DNA of 64,000 nt from Panax quinquefolius (lineage: Eukaryota; Streptophyta; Magnoliopsida; Apiales; Araliaceae), in NCBI GenBank assembly GCA_020205615.1, contig CM035173.1:33473280-33537279 (forward strand). Direction: 5' to 3'. The translations under genes were made by a program, and so were the position numbers. Below the pieces are notes generated by a model. The model had not been told where the DNA came from. It saw only the letters and a list, made by a program, of their open reading frames with translations, and did not search any database. The first letter of the stretch is position 1. The number at the start of each line of letters is the position of its first letter. Shown in pieces: positions 21,867-35,398 of this stretch.

Positions 21867-23730
21867 TGTAAGACCCCAACTTTTATGAATAAAGATGAAT
21901 TTTCTATAAATATCAATTTTGAATATTATGGAGTGAATTTAATATAATGTTATAGTTGTGGGTAATATTTATAAATTTTGTAAAGTACGCAAGTTGTTAT
22001 ATTATATTCAATTAATTAGGGAATATTCGTTTTAACAGGAATATTCGACGACCAAGCACAATCATTGGTAGACCCCTAACGGAATTATTGTCGGATGAGA
22101 AAACGATTAAAAAAATATCTTTTTAAAAATAACTACGAAAGTTTTACCGTTAATCGTTTAGAATACCATGGTTAAAATATAGTATGTATGGCAGGGGTTG
22201 CATAAAGATAGCATACCATACCGGTGCACAAGTATTTTTGAATTATTGATTCTTACATAGAAGGCACTACTCAATAATTGTTATGAAGAATTACTATTCA
22301 ATATTTTATTTTATTGATTCAATAATTGCTACGTTGATATTTTATATTATTGTTGTTTCAATAATTGTCTTCGCACGATATTTTCCATTAACAGATCAAT
22401 AATTCATATTATTTGAATAATATTATTAGATAGCATTATTGTCAATGTCTAGAAAGTTCTGTCAAGGAGAGGTTTGGTCACCTAATTGCTCCCCAGTAAG
22501 GAGAAATACTTATTGGAAAGCCCCCTCTTTTCTGGGAACGACCTGGTTGTCCTAATTGTGATTCTGTAATATTATTTGTGAATAATTAATTATTGATTTA
22601 TATGATAAAAAATATAAATTTTTATGTGGATATAAATGAAGGAATTAATGTTGAGGTGTTTTCTCGGATTAGAGGTATTAAAAATCAAATCAGTATTCTT
22701 AAAGCTCTATTGCGTGAGTTATAATTTTGATCCGACCATTGGATCGTTGTGATTTTTGGATATGTTATACATATATAAGTTGAGTATATGTCCACAAATT
22801 TTGAACCGTTAGAAATTAACGCATGATTTGTTATGAATTTTAAAAGGTGTTCAAAATCATTCGTTTGTGGATTTCGGATATTTTCTGTCTGGAATTTGGA
22901 AAAACTTAAAGCTACAAAGTTGTAGAGAATTCGATTTCATATGGAATGGACATAAAATTCGTATTTTTCTTATCAAAAGGCTATTTATTATGAATTACTA
23001 AAGTTTCAAAAAATAAAATTTTTTTTATTAAAATTGGGTGGGACCCACTTTTGTTTTTCAAACTTGTGGGCTGAAATTTTTGTTCAAAGTTGGCTGCTCA
23101 TTTGGTGGGTGGACGTAAAGATTGAAAAATAAATAAAATAATAATATTATTTTATTATTTTAGTCTCCTATGGCGTTCTAGCATTTTCCTATAAATAGGC
23201 GCTTAAGTTAGAATTGAAAATACACCAGAATCAGAGAATTTTTCTTCATAATCTTGAGCGTATTTCTTTCGAGTTTTAGAAAGCTTTGATCGTAGAAAAT
23301 AGTGTAAGTTTTCTTCAAGAATATCCCTGCTATACCAATTGGAATACTCTTCTTTTCAAGGTAAGGGGTGTTATTTTTGTTCAATATTCGCTTGAAATAA
23401 TATTTTCTTTCATACTCTGTAGTATGTAAGTAATATTATTTCGTTTTAGATTTCGAATTCTATACTCATTTTGTTAAAGTTTTGGCTTCTAAACTCCATG
23501 AAATTAGTAGAATATCTTTGATATTCAAGGCTTCATCCAAAGATCTTTCATGGAAATATTATTACGAGCATTCTTGATAAGTTTTAACTTTTTAATGCCG
23601 GAGTACTATTCACGGGGTTACTATTCTAAAAGTAATATTCACGGGGTACTATTCACTCAAGTACTATTCACCCGGGGTACTATTCATGATAAAAATTGAT
23701 TCGTTTTTGGTCCATATTATTTTTTTGGAC
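21867..23730 (+). repeat. 3' LTR of element H, 3' truncated
   Basis: Begins TGTAAGACCCCAACTTTTATG. TATA box TATAAATA at 23,190-23,197; splice-donor-like CAAGGTAAGG at 23,357-23,366; TACTATTCAC-type repeats at about 23,605-23,690. It shows that family B LTRs belong to element H. The last part of the LTR is missing: at 23,730 it abuts an oppositely oriented LTR (element E4). No coding sequence. Confidence 0.88.
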
Positions 23731-26074
23731 AAATTAGGTATACGCCACCCATCTTGGGTCGCCACTTACATGGTACATAAATTCAAATACAACTTACTAA
23801 TATAACTGTCATGGTACATAATAATACGACATAAATCGTGAGTTTGAATACAAATATTGTCTACTAGATATTATACAAACTCAAAAGGAGTCCTCATTAC
23901 GCCTATTATCACACTATTTCACGTAATAGTGAGGACTACTAATGCTATCCTCTCGACCATTACTTCTGCTCCCCGACTCGTCTCAAATTATGTTCTCATT
24001 TCAAGAGAATAAAGGAAAGAAAGGTGAGCTCAACTAGCCCAAGAAGAAATATTATGACTAAGATAATGCGTAATAAATTATCATTAGCCTTCAAACAATG
24101 TTAAACCGATAAAATACAATAGACAACCGCTTTAATCAATTGAATAAGCAATCCATTAAAAGAGTCAAGTAGAGAATAAAGTCTACTATCTTTTAGGTTT
24201 TAAAAGGTTTTCATCAATTTTTATCGCCGAGACTCAAATTTTAATAAATAAACCACCACATTTAATCATCCCCGCATCACCGGCCAAGGACTTTCATCAA
24301 ATTATCAATGGTCATGACTATACCGAATCACCCCCGGTCATAATCATACCAAAACTATCCATCATCGCATTACATAAAGCCATCGAGGACTTTTGTCACA
24401 TCATTTATATCAAGTCATGATTATACCGAATGATCCTCGGTCATAATCATACTAAGTTCATCTACGCACGTAAGCCAAAGATAACATAATATAACATGAG
24501 GATGATGACAATGACATAATAATTCAATAAAACAAGTTCAAGAATTATTTAATCCATGAATTATTAACGCCCAGATTATCAACATGGTAATCGCTTTCAG
24601 AGAAGAGTAAAATTCAAGAATGATCAAGAATATTTCCATGAAAAGATATCGATGAAACGCAAATATCAAGGATATTCTACTAATTTCATGGAGTATAGAA
24701 GTCAAAGTTTTAACCAACTGGGTATAATAAAGAATGGAATAACAAAAGAAATCACCATGCATGCGCAGATTGCAGATGACAAAGTTATTCCAATGTAATA
24801 ATAATAACTAACTGTGTGTCGTGAAATTCACAACCGGCTGTGATGTTCCAATGTAATAATAAAGATGGAACTGATCCTGTGTAAAACACATGATAGGATA
24901 TTCCAATGTAATGATAAAGATTTTAACCAGTCCTGTGTAAAACACATGCATGTGATGTTCCAATGTAATAATAGAAGAATGTCACCAAGTATAGGTAAAA
25001 TCACAGATACAAAAGTTATTCCAATGTAATAATAAGCAATGGAATAACATAAGGATTTCACCAAGTATAGGTACGCCATGATATAAAAGTTATGTATAGG
25101 TATCACTTTTTACAAAAGTTATTCCAATGTAATAATAATGAATGGAATAATGTAAGTTTCTTCAAGAAGAAAGAATAACACTTCTTACTAGTACAACAAA
25201 TAATACCCTCACCGTAAAAGAACTGAATATAGAAGAAGAAGCAGTAATACTCTTCTTCTTTCTATAACTTTCTCTATAGCTTTCTCTATAATTTCTCTCT
25301 AGTAGTTTCAATGAATTCGTAAGAAAATAATGAAGGAACGAGCTTCTATTTATAGAAAATGGAATGCATAAGAATTAATCCATTTAACTATCCAGTATTG
25401 ATTTACTTTAATCGACTATCCATATTTAAAGAAAAATCTTTTAAATAAAATATAATATATTCTATTTATATAAAAACATTTTACTATGCAAACACTATGC
25501 AATACTATGCAAAACACTATGCAACACTATGCATAATAAAATATAATATATTCTATTTATGTAATAACTTTAATAAAGTATTCTATTTTATATAAAGATG
25601 TTTCGCTTTTATTACGCTAATAATACTTAATAAAATAAAACGTCATTATCGCTATAATAATTCATATTATTAATCGACAATAATGGAATCAAACCGAGTG
25701 ACTTCTCACATAAGCATCAATAATCAATACCGTGCAGTGCTACTATGCAACCACACTTATTATCGCATTTTTACTATGAAAGTAGTTCAACAAGAATCAC
25801 TTGTGAAAACTTCCGCCGTTATTTCAATAAAATATTTTTGTCGCTTTTTCAATCCGACAATAATTTCGCTAGGGTCCACCAATGATCGAGTCGTTGTATT
25901 TAATATTCCCCGCTAAACCTAATATTCCCCACCAATCAATATAATATAACCATCAGATACTTTGCAAAATTTATAAATACTACCCACAACTATAATATTA
26001 TCTCAAATTCACACCATAATATTAAAAATTATTTCACAAATTTAAATCTTTATCGATAAAACTGGGGTCTCACA
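23731..26074 (-). repeat. 3' LTR of E4
   Basis: Starts AAATTAGGTATACGCCACCC (about 13 terminal bases lost) and ends GGGGTCTCACA. Hairpin array at about 24,710-25,145, TATA box (minus) at 25,347-25,354, direct repeats of ACTATGCAA type in U3 at 25,493-25,545. Almost the same sequence as the right LTR, so E4 is comparatively young. Confidence 0.85.
24710..25145 (-). repeat. Mini-hairpin array in E4 3' LTR
   Basis: About seven units with GTTATTCCAATGTAATAATA or close variants, several with an opposing TGGAATAAC arm. Homologous to the arrays at 4,785-5,370 and 31,190-31,605. Confidence 0.8.
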
Positions 26075-26090
26075 ATCTCCCTCCTTATGG
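26075..26090 (-). other. Polypurine tract of E4
   Basis: The minus strand reads CCATAAGGAGGGAGAT just before the LTR. It is followed upstream by GGGCGAAATT, the same codons (GEIS-like) that end pol in element H. Confidence 0.8.
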
Positions 26091-26180
26091 AATTTCGCCC
26101 TAAATTGTGGTACGACTGTATGATAAAGAGATGAGGATACCTTGAATACCTTTATCGCTTAAAACATTAAATTCATTTTT
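26091..26180 (-). pseudogene. Stub of pol C-terminus of E4
   Basis: About 90 bases of minus-strand sequence correspond to the end of the chromodomain reading frame (a PHLF-type tail can be made out across shifts). Beyond it pol is absent. Confidence 0.5.
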
Positions 26181-28096
26181 GCAATCCTACCAAAGATATT
26201 CATTAACAATTCATCTTTGCACTACATGTGCCAAAGATATACAACCTCAGAAACCAATAATATCGAGACTCAAATTTTAATAGTATCACAACCATGAATT
26301 ATCCATGCACCATCGGCTAAGAATATTCAGATTTTCAATTACTTGCTATGATTATACCGAAACAATCCTCGGTCATAATCATACCAAGTCCATCTATGCA
26401 CGTAAGCCACGTATTTACTTTGAACGCATCCATGAATTAATATTTCATCATTGAGACTCATTTCAATAATTAATCCACATCATCGAATCATCCCCGCACT
26501 ATGTGCCAAGGATATTCATTAAGATCACGACCACAAATTATCCATGCACTACTACCAAAGATAATCAGTGTTTTAATTACTTGCCATGATTATTCCATAA
26601 CAATCCCTCGGTCATAATCATACCAAGTCCATCTATGCACGTAAGCCACAGATGACTTTTGAACACATCCATGAATTAATATTTCATCATCGAGACTCAA
26701 ATTTCAATAATTAATCCACATCATCGAATCATCCCCGCACTACGTGCCAAGGATATTCATTAAGATCACGCACCACAAATTATCCATGCACTACTACCAA
26801 AGATAATTGTGTTTTTAATTACTTGCTATGATTACGCCAACAATCCTCGGTCATAATCATACCAAGTCCATCTACGCACGTAAGCCATGTATTTACTTTC
26901 AACATAATATAAATAATGAGGATAATGATATAAAGAATCAATCAAATGAGATAAAGGATAAATATTAAACATTTATAATATAATTTATCCAGATTCAAGA
27001 ATATCCCCATGTTTTCAATCACTTAATAATCTTATAATCTAATATCATTAATATTATAACAATATTTTAATCACTTCTTAAATTTATAAACAATTTTCTC
27101 AATTGTTTACGCTTTTACCATATAATGCATTTAATCATTCAAAAATGCCATACTCATAAAATATCATCACCAATTATCAAATCCTCTCAAAAAAAAAATG
27201 CATATATTCTATATAGGATTCTCTAGCCATAAAATCCTATTTTCAACTTTTTGTATTTCACATAACATATTTAACTCATATGTTCAGAATTAAACTATTT
27301 TCATGAAAAATACCAAATCGCCAAAAAATATTTCTTTTCTGGGATTTAGCATAATATAGTCCCATAATGAAAATATATTTTCTCATAATTTTTAAAATTC
27401 ATTTACTATTTTTCAAAAATCAATTTCTAATTAATTCCTTAAGAAATTAGCTACCTCAAGGTTAACTCCAAAATTCCCAAATCTTGACAGGACCTTACAC
27501 ATGTTAACGTGAGCTTCCAGTTTAAATTTCATGGTCATCTGAGTTATAGAACTCCTTATATATAGCGTCATTTTAAAAACCTAAATATTGAAATAGTCAT
27601 AACTTGCTCATTTTAAGTCAAAATGAGCTCATTTTTGGACAGGAGGTACTTTTATACCATATACTTTCATGTCCCAAAAGGCCAGAATTTTTCTCATAAT
27701 TTAAGTGGCCGAAACAGCTCTCTAAAATCATGGCGTAAGCTTTTTTGATTTTTTGCAGCTTTGCACTCCTTTGCTAAAATCAGTCCACACAAAAATCTAC
27801 AACACCTTTTCCAGTAATTCCACTTGGATTAGTTAGGTAACTCATAGATCTAACTCTAGGACTTGACCACATTCAAAAATTCAAAATATAACAGAGATAT
27901 GGTTAATTGAATTTCATGTTACGCTTTTCACTAAAATCGATTTTCAACTCTTTGTGATTTCTAAGAAACTTTCATGTTTTCACATACTAACCAACATAAC
28001 TCATCATAAAACTTACTAATACTTCATATACCCATGATTTTTATTAGTTCTATACTTTTATTATGACTTTCATCATAATCCACGTAAATGCATCCT
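26181..28096 (-). repeat. LTR fragment inside E4
   Basis: A truncated B-type LTR piece in minus orientation that matches 3,300-4,720 and other B LTRs (CTTTGCACTAC, CATGATTATACCGA motifs, then the GTTAACGTGAGCTTCCAGTT region at 27,500). It replaces most of pol. Within it, segments around 26,390-26,880 are repeated two or three times (date-like units CCACATCATCGAATCATCCC). No coding sequence. Confidence 0.75.
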
Positions 28097-28920
28097 TTTA
28101 GTCAAGAAATATTTCGAGGGTTTAAGAAATGGGTTTCAGATCGGGGTCAATACAAAATTCGATTTCACGCCTAGGGTAGGCTAGAAGTCTTCAAGAATAC
28201 GCCAAGAAATTTATTAATGATAGAAATATCATTCAAAATCACATTTCATCCAAGACTTGGATAAGACGTCACATTAATACCAATCGTGACTTCTATCCCT
28301 TAACCCGGATAAGACCTCACAATGATACCTATTAACTTGCCATCTTCAAATACACGACGTCGCCTACGTAAAGTCCGCTTCGTGCATTCCACACAAGGAA
28401 ATCAACAACGAAAGGATCGGGGCTCTTTACTTATGGCTTGATATAACATCGATTAACTTTAGGTTTGGTTACTTTGAATTCAGATAATGTATTGGTTAGA
28501 ATATGAAAGCTAACAACCTTACAAAAAGAATAACGAGTAGTTAATCAATTATTTTCAAAAAATTACCTCCAAGGCAAGTATTTTCAAGAGATAAGATCGA
28601 CAGTAACGTGAAAGTGTTTATTTGAAACAACAAGTTTAATAAATGTTGGAGGTAACGAAGGCTCCTACTAACGAAGTTTCAACCAATAAGTCAAAGTTTA
28701 ACTTCTTCTGAGTCAAATTCAAACGCTGAATGCAACTCAGTGAAATAAAAGAGTGGGTAGAATCGGTATCTAACACAGATAGACTTCGCAAGAGCTTACG
28801 ATTAACTTACCCGTGATAATTTTATTCGTGTTCCTCGTCACGAGAAAAAAAACGCCTTCTTTAAACCATCGGCTTTTGGTTTGTTCGGGACACCTTTGGT
28901 GCCTCCATCCTAGTTGAATT
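28097..28920 (-). pseudogene. Protease remnant of E4
   Basis: On the minus strand around 28,640-28,776 one reads VLDTDSTHSFISLSCIQRLN, then LTQKKLNF and VGAFVTSN: the retropepsin region. The catalytic triad D-T-G reads D-T-D, a single G-to-A change that should abolish activity. Sequence further towards 28,097 has many stops and I cannot assign it residue by residue; it would be the protease-RT linker. Confidence 0.65.
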
Positions 28921-30005
28921 TGTCTTCAGAAACCACAAAAATCGAGCTAAGTGACCTTCTTCCACAATTATAACATGCTTTTGACGCGCATGGCAATTCC
29001 CGGACCGATGTGTCCTCTCCTCCGTGATTTGAAGCATACGAACCGGTGGTCGCTCTTCTTCCTTTCAAACGGTGTCGTGCCGACGCCTTCCATCATTGTT
29101 GAATCTCCTTTTTGAAATGTCCATTTATTATTTTGGCCCCGATTACCACCAAGTGGTTACCATATCCGCCCGCTGATTTCTCCACGCTTGTTGTCACCGC
29201 TCGACGACTACTCACCGGTATTATAATTTTGCTTACCGCTTTCTTCTAGTCAAGGTTGACTCGTTATCGCTTCCACTAATCGAGCCCTATTTACAACATC
29301 CAATAAAAACACGCTTTATGAGAAATAAGATGTCGACGATCTCCGCTTCAAACCTCTTAAAAACATTCGCCATTCTCTCTTCATTATCCACCAAGTGGGA
29401 CGAATCGTGATAACTCCGCAAATTTTGCCTCGTATCATGATTACCTGGCCATATTGTTTTGTTCCAACTTGATAAACTCCACCTCCTTCATGTGGCTAAT
29501 ACTTTCAGAAAGTATTTGTCGCTGAATGTACTCCCTCGAACTTCTCCCAAGATATCTTCAAGACAAAGAAGTCGAGTACGCTTTTACCGATTCCCACCAA
29601 GAATCGCTTCTCAAGAATAACATAAAGGCGTAAAGGAACCTTTGCTTCTTCTGAGCATCCCAAGACATCAAATATCTTGGTAATCTGCTTTATCCATGCT
29701 TCCGCCGTAAGTGGTTTTGGCTTCCTTAAACTCCGGTGGTCCCAACTCCTTGAATTGTTTAGCGGTGTGACCGCCCGAGAGTTTTCCGTGTTTCCACCAC
29801 GCTTTTGGATGTGAGTCGCTCACCGATGTCGCATGAATTCTAAAACCTTTTAAACGCATCGTCGTTAGTCAATTGATCGTTGTTGTTATTTACAGGAGGA
29901 TTATCGCCATCCCGTCAGACATTGTCCCGATTATCGATCCGTGGATAATCAATGCCTCCTCGTGCTCCATTGCTATTCTCAACATTCTGATGCCATTTTC
30001 AAACA
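28921..30005 (-). pseudogene. Gag remnant of E4
   Basis: The minus strand has TAKQFKELGPPEFKEA (near 29,668-29,770), the conserved start of the capsid domain, and KACYNCG at 28,962-28,982, a zinc-knuckle remnant; a second, damaged knuckle (CFKS..RRGHIGP) lies just upstream. The region between is heavily shifted. The usual full-length Gag is about 300-400 residues; no more than 63 codons stay open here. Confidence 0.7.
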
Positions 30006-30164
30006 CCGCCACAAAATAAGGGTTAATCGACATGCAACATATTATCACTATACTCGATCGACCAATCAAATACCAAATAAACTTTAGTAGGTCATACTAG
30101 CTAAGGAATTCCCTGCCTCCCTCCTAGTTCTATTCTCACATCTTAGCCAGGATCATATCCCTAA

Positions 30165-30178
30165 GCTTTGATACCAAC
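30165..30178 (-). other. Primer binding site of E4
   Basis: The minus strand reads GGTTGGTATCAAAG next to the LTR end, as in element A. Same initiator Met tRNA type with the same single mismatch. Confidence 0.85.
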
Positions 30179-32538
30179 CGTGACGCCCCCAAAATTAGGT
30201 ATACGCCACCCATCTTGGGTCGCCACTTACATGGTACATAAATTCAAATACAACTTATTAATATAACTGCTGTGGTATAATACGATATAAATCGTGAGTT
30301 TGAATACAAATATTGTCTACTAGATATTATACAAACTCAAAAGGAGTCCTCATTACAACTATTATCACACTATTTCACGTAATAGTGAGGACTACTAATG
30401 CTATCCTCTCGACCATTACTGCTCCCCGACTCGTCTCAAATTTATGTTCTCATTTTCAAGAAGAGAACAAGGAAAGAAAGGGTGAGCTCAACTAGCCCAA
30501 GAAGAAATATTATGACTAAGATAATGCGTAATAAATTATCATTAGCCTTCAACAATGTTGTTAAACCGATAAAATACAATAGACAAACCGCTTTTAATCA
30601 GCAATGAATAAGCAATCCATTAAAAGAGTCAAGTAGAGAATAAAGTCTACTATCTTTTAGGGTTTAAAAGGTTTTCATCAATTTTTATCGCCGAGACTCA
30701 AATTTTAATAAATAAACCACCACATTTAATCATCCCCGCACTACCTGGCCAAGGACTTTCATCAAATTATCAATGGTCACGACTATACCGAATCACCCCT
30801 CGGTCATAATCATACCAAAACTATCCATCATCGCATTACAAAGCCATCGAGGACTTTTTTGTCACATCATTTATATCAAGTCATGATTATACCGAATGAT
30901 CCTCGGTCATAATCATACTAAGTTCATCTACGCACGTAAGCCAAAGATAACATAATATAACATGAGGATGATGACAATGACATAATAATTCAATAAAACA
31001 AGTTCAAGAATTATTTAATCCATGAATTATTAACGCCCGTGATTATCAACATGGTAATCGCTTTCAGAGTAAAATTCAAGAATGATCAAGAATATTTCCA
31101 TGAAAAGATATCGATGAAACGCAAATATCAAGGATATTCTACTAATTTCATGGAGTATATAAGTCAAAGTTTTAACCAACTGGGTATAATAAAGAATGGA
31201 ATAACAAAAGAAATCACCACGCATGCAGATTGTGATAGACAAAAGTTATTCCAATGTAATAATAATAACGGAACCAAAGTCGTGAAATTCACACCGACAT
31301 GTGATGTTCCAATGTAATAATAAAGATGGAACCAGATCCTGTAAAACACACGATAGATATTCCAATGTAATGATAAAGATTTTAACCAGTCCTGTAAAAC
31401 ACATGCATGTGATGTTCCAAATGTAATAATAGAAGAATGTCACCAAGTATAGGTAAATCACAGATACAAAGTTATTCCAATGTAATAATAAGCAATGGAA
31501 TAATATAAGGATTTCACCAAGTATAGGTACGCCACAGACACAAAGTTATGTATAGGTATGCCACTTTTACAAAGTTATTCCAATGTAATAATAATGAATG
31601 GAATAATGTAAGTTCTCTTCAAGAAGAAAGAATAACACCTTTACAGTACAACAAATAATACCCTCACCGTAAAAGAACCGAATATGAAGTAGTGAAGTAG
31701 AAGTAATACTCTTCTTCTTTCTATAACTTTCTCTATAGCTTCTCTCTATAATTTCTCTCTCAGAGTTTCAATGAATTGTAAGAAAATAATGAAGGAATGA
31801 GCTTCTATTTATAGGAAAATGGAATGCATAAGAATTAATCCATGAACGGTCCAGATTGATTTATTTTAATCTGACGGTCCATATTTAAAGAAAAATCTTT
31901 AAATAAAATATAATATATTCTATTTATATAAAAACATTTTACTATGCAAACACTATGCAATACTATGCAAAACACTATGCAACACTATGCATAATAAAAT
32001 ATAATATATTCTATTTATGTAATAACTTTAATAAAGTATTCTATTTTATATAAAGATGTTTCGCTTTTATTACGCTAATAATACTTAATAAAATAAAACG
32101 TCATTATCGCTATAATAATTCATATTATTAATCGGACAATAATGGAATCAAACCGAGTGACTTCTCACATAAGCATCAATAATCAATACCGTGCTACTAT
32201 GCAACCACACTTATTATCGCATTTTTTACTAATGAAAGTAGTTCAACAAGAACTACCAGTAAAACTTCCGCCGTTATTTCAATAAAATATTTTTTGTCGT
32301 TTTTCAATCCGACAATAATTTCGCTGTGGGTCCACCAATGATTGAGCATTGTATTTAATATTCCTCGCTAAACCGAATATTCCCCACCAATCGAATATAA
32401 TATAACCACTTATGCATACTTTGCAAAATTTATAAATACTACCCACAACTATAATATTATCTCAAATTCACACCATAATATTAAAAATTATTTCAAAGAA
32501 AAACAAATTTAAATCTTTATCGATAAAACTGGGTCTCA
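30179..32538 (-). repeat. 5' LTR of E4
   Basis: Starts (G)TGACGCCCCCAAAATTAGG and ends GGGTCTCA, lacking the final CA. Hairpin array at about 31,190-31,605, TATA box (minus) at 31,806-31,813, ACTATGCAA repeats at 31,942-31,995. Compared with the left LTR, differences are mostly small indels. Confidence 0.85.
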
Positions 32539-34438
32539 ATATCAAATAGCGTATACAATCGACACACTTATCTAAAGTTCTTAATAAAAATTTTCTATAC
32601 TATTTAGGAGAACCTCAATAGCTATAAACCAGATTCTATTCCTATACTGTTATCCACCTCAATAGCTATAAACGTGACACTCTTATTACCATCTTCTTGA
32701 ATCTTAACGAAGCGATCCATTAGAAGAGTCAAATAGACCATAAAGTCAATTATCTTCTCCATGTTAAAAGTCCACCAACGATGTTTTATCCCTGTAATAT
32801 CAATCAACAGTTCCTGTCCACAATCATGTGAATAACTCATAATCATAATTGTAGTTCTAAATTCCCCTTTTCATCTAAGACAAAGATAATTTTCATCACA
32901 TGTCTTTACCTCAAAAGAGCTGTACTTCTGACTGGAATATCGGATGTAAAGCCGAAGGAACCTTGCACTGAATAACAACTCTCAAAGTATCTAAATACTC
33001 ACAAAAATACGCTTGATAATATAAAGACAAAGAAAACTTGTTTCTGGTGTGATTTTCAATTCTAACTCAGCACTCTATTTATAGGAAAATGTTAGAACGC
33101 CAAAGCAGACTTGACCTGCAATCTGATGGCTTTACCTGCTACTATTCCCACCCACCACTTTTGAAATAAAATTTTAACACATTTTTCACCAACCAAAGGT
33201 GGGGCCCACTCATTCTAGAATTTTCCACCAAAAATCATTTATAAACATAATTTCCGAATCAGTCACCTCTTAAAATTCATAACAAATCATACGTTAAATT
33301 TTAACGGTTCAAAATTTGTGGACATGTACTCAACTTATATATGTATAACATATCCAAAAATAACAATGATTCAACGGTCAGATTAAAAATTATAACTCAC
33401 GCAATATATCTCAAAAACAATGATTTTTCGAATTATGAGTCCTTCGGACCCATTTCATTCAAATAGTCACCACGAAAAATCCATAATGAATTTTTGGGTT
33501 ATTCCAATTTCTAAGGTTAGCTTACTTCCAGGGCTTTCTTTTGATATATGGCTCATCTCCTAACTCAATATACACAAAGAGTTATAGATTTTACAAAATT
33601 AAGTAATAAACTAATTTTCTGAAAATTTCCAAATTTCGTTCTTCATTTCGACAAAATACTAATAAAACACCTCAGCATTAATTCCTTCATTTATATCCAT
33701 ATAAAAATATATATTTTCTTATTATATAAATCAATAATTAATTATTCACAAATAATATTATAAAATCACAATTATGACAACCAGGCCGTTCCCAGGAAAG
33801 AGAGCGCTTTCCGATAAGGATTTTTCCTTACTGGCGCGCAATTACTTGACCAAACCTCTCCTTGACAGAACTTTCTAGACATTGCCAATAATTCTATCTA
33901 ATAATATTATTCAAATAATATGAATTATTGATCTGATAATGGAAAATACTGTGCTGTGACAATTATTGAACAACAATAATATAAAATATCAATGCAGCAA
34001 TTATTGAATCAATAAAATTAAATATTGAACAGTAATTACTGTAACAATTATTGAGTAGTGTCTTCTTACTGTGCAATACCGTGTGCTACTGTGCAACCAC
34101 GCTTATTACTGTATTTTAACCATAAAAGCGATCCAGCGGTGTTACTTGGTAACAATTCTGTAGTTATTTATAAAAACTCAAACTTGTCATTTTCTTCATT
34201 CGACAGTTATTCTGTTATGGGGCCCACAAATGGTTGCGCCATCGTACTAATATTCTCCGACAGCAAGAATATTCCACGACCAAACGAATATTCCCCGACA
34301 ACAATGAGTATTTTATAACCACTTGCGTATTTTGAAAAAAATTCATATATCACCCTTAACTTTAACTTTTTATCAATTTAACCATTTACTAAATAAAAAA
34401 AATTGAATACTTTTATTTATAAAATTCAGGGTCTTACA
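32539..34438 (-). repeat. Truncated B-family LTR
   Basis: Begins ATATCAAATAGCGTATACAAT, which lies about 595 bases inside the LTR at 43,431, and ends normally in GGGTCTTACA. TATA box (minus) at 33,076-33,083 and U3 palindrome near 33,800-33,830. The missing outer part is not found on the other side of E4, so this is a truncation and not a simple split. Confidence 0.78.
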
Positions 34439-34447
34439 TTTTTGGTA

Positions 34448-35398
34448 CAATATTAATCTTGAATTTTACTCCACAAAGCAGTATCATGTTGACAATTTGG
34501 ACGTTAATGATTTTGATAAATTAAATTATAAATCTTTAAAAATTTATCCTTGAACTTGTTTTATTAAATTCTTATATCATTGTCATCATCCTCATGTTTA
34601 TATTATGTTGAAAGTCATACGTGGTTTTTGTAGTGCATAGATGGACTTGGTATGATTATGACCGAGGATTATTTAGTATAATCATGGTAGAAATGTTACA
34701 AATGATGTGGTAAAAGTCCTCGTTCGCTTAGTAGTGCATTGATGGACGATTGTTGGCATGATCATGACCATTGATGAATATACGAATATCCTTGGCCCGT
34801 ATTGCATGGATAATTTATGGTCGTGATCTAAAGAATATCCTGGGTAGTAGTGCGAGGGGTGATTCGATGATGTGGACTATTTATTAAGTCGAGTCTCGTG
34901 ATAAAAGTGATGAAAAACTTTTTAAATCATAGAAGATAGTGGATTTTATACTCTACTTGACTCTTACAATGGATTATTTGTTCATTGTGATTAAACTTGA
35001 TATTTGTTATATTTTATCGGTTTAACATCTTTGTTGGCTAACAATAAATTATTCTCGCATTATCTTAGTCATAATATTTCTTCTTGGGCTAGTTGAGCTC
35101 ACCCTTTTGCTTTCATTGTCCTCTTCAGGAAATGAAGAGCGTGGCAAGGACTAGTCGGGGAGCGGAGTGGCGGTCGAGATAATAGCATTAGTAGTCCTCA
35201 CTATTACATGAAATAGTATGATAATAAATGTATTGAGGACTCCATTTGAGTTGAATCTTCGTCTGAAGACAATATTCATTTTAAAACTCTCGGTTTATGT
35301 TTTGTCGTATTTTTTACGGTTGTATTATTAAGTTGTATTTTAATTTTGTACCATGTATTTGGCGACTCAAGATGGGTGATGTATACATTTGGGGGCGC
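34448..35398 (+). repeat. 3' part of a B-family LTR
   Basis: Runs from the CTTGAATTTTACTC segment through GGGCTAGTTGAGCTCACCC to GATGTATACATTTGGGGGCG, the normal LTR 3' end. The 5' half is missing. Opposite in orientation to the preceding LTR. Confidence 0.75.

Larger units (their letters stand above)
23731..32538 (-). mobile_element. Element E4: pol-deficient B-family retrotransposon
   Basis: In minus orientation, with two similar LTRs of about 2.35 kb (23,731-26,074 and 30,179-32,538), PPT next to the left LTR and PBS next to the right one. The 4.1-kb interior has gag and protease remnants, a few codons of pol C-terminus, and a 1.9-kb LTR piece where RT, RNase H and integrase should be. 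It could only have moved with proteins from a relative such as H (inference). The outermost bases of both LTR ends are missing and no TSD is visible. Confidence 0.8.

Noticed and set aside
32622..32846. Similar frames at 32,622-32,846, 44,293-44,481 and 62,677-62,910 (sharing a DCG(Q/K)ELLIDVTGIKHYWWTF-like stretch) suggesting a conserved small protein
   Set aside because: They are homologous positions in B-family LTRs. Their lengths and ends differ through indels and stops, so the likeness follows from DNA homology and not from selection on a protein. Testing dN/dS over many copies would settle it.
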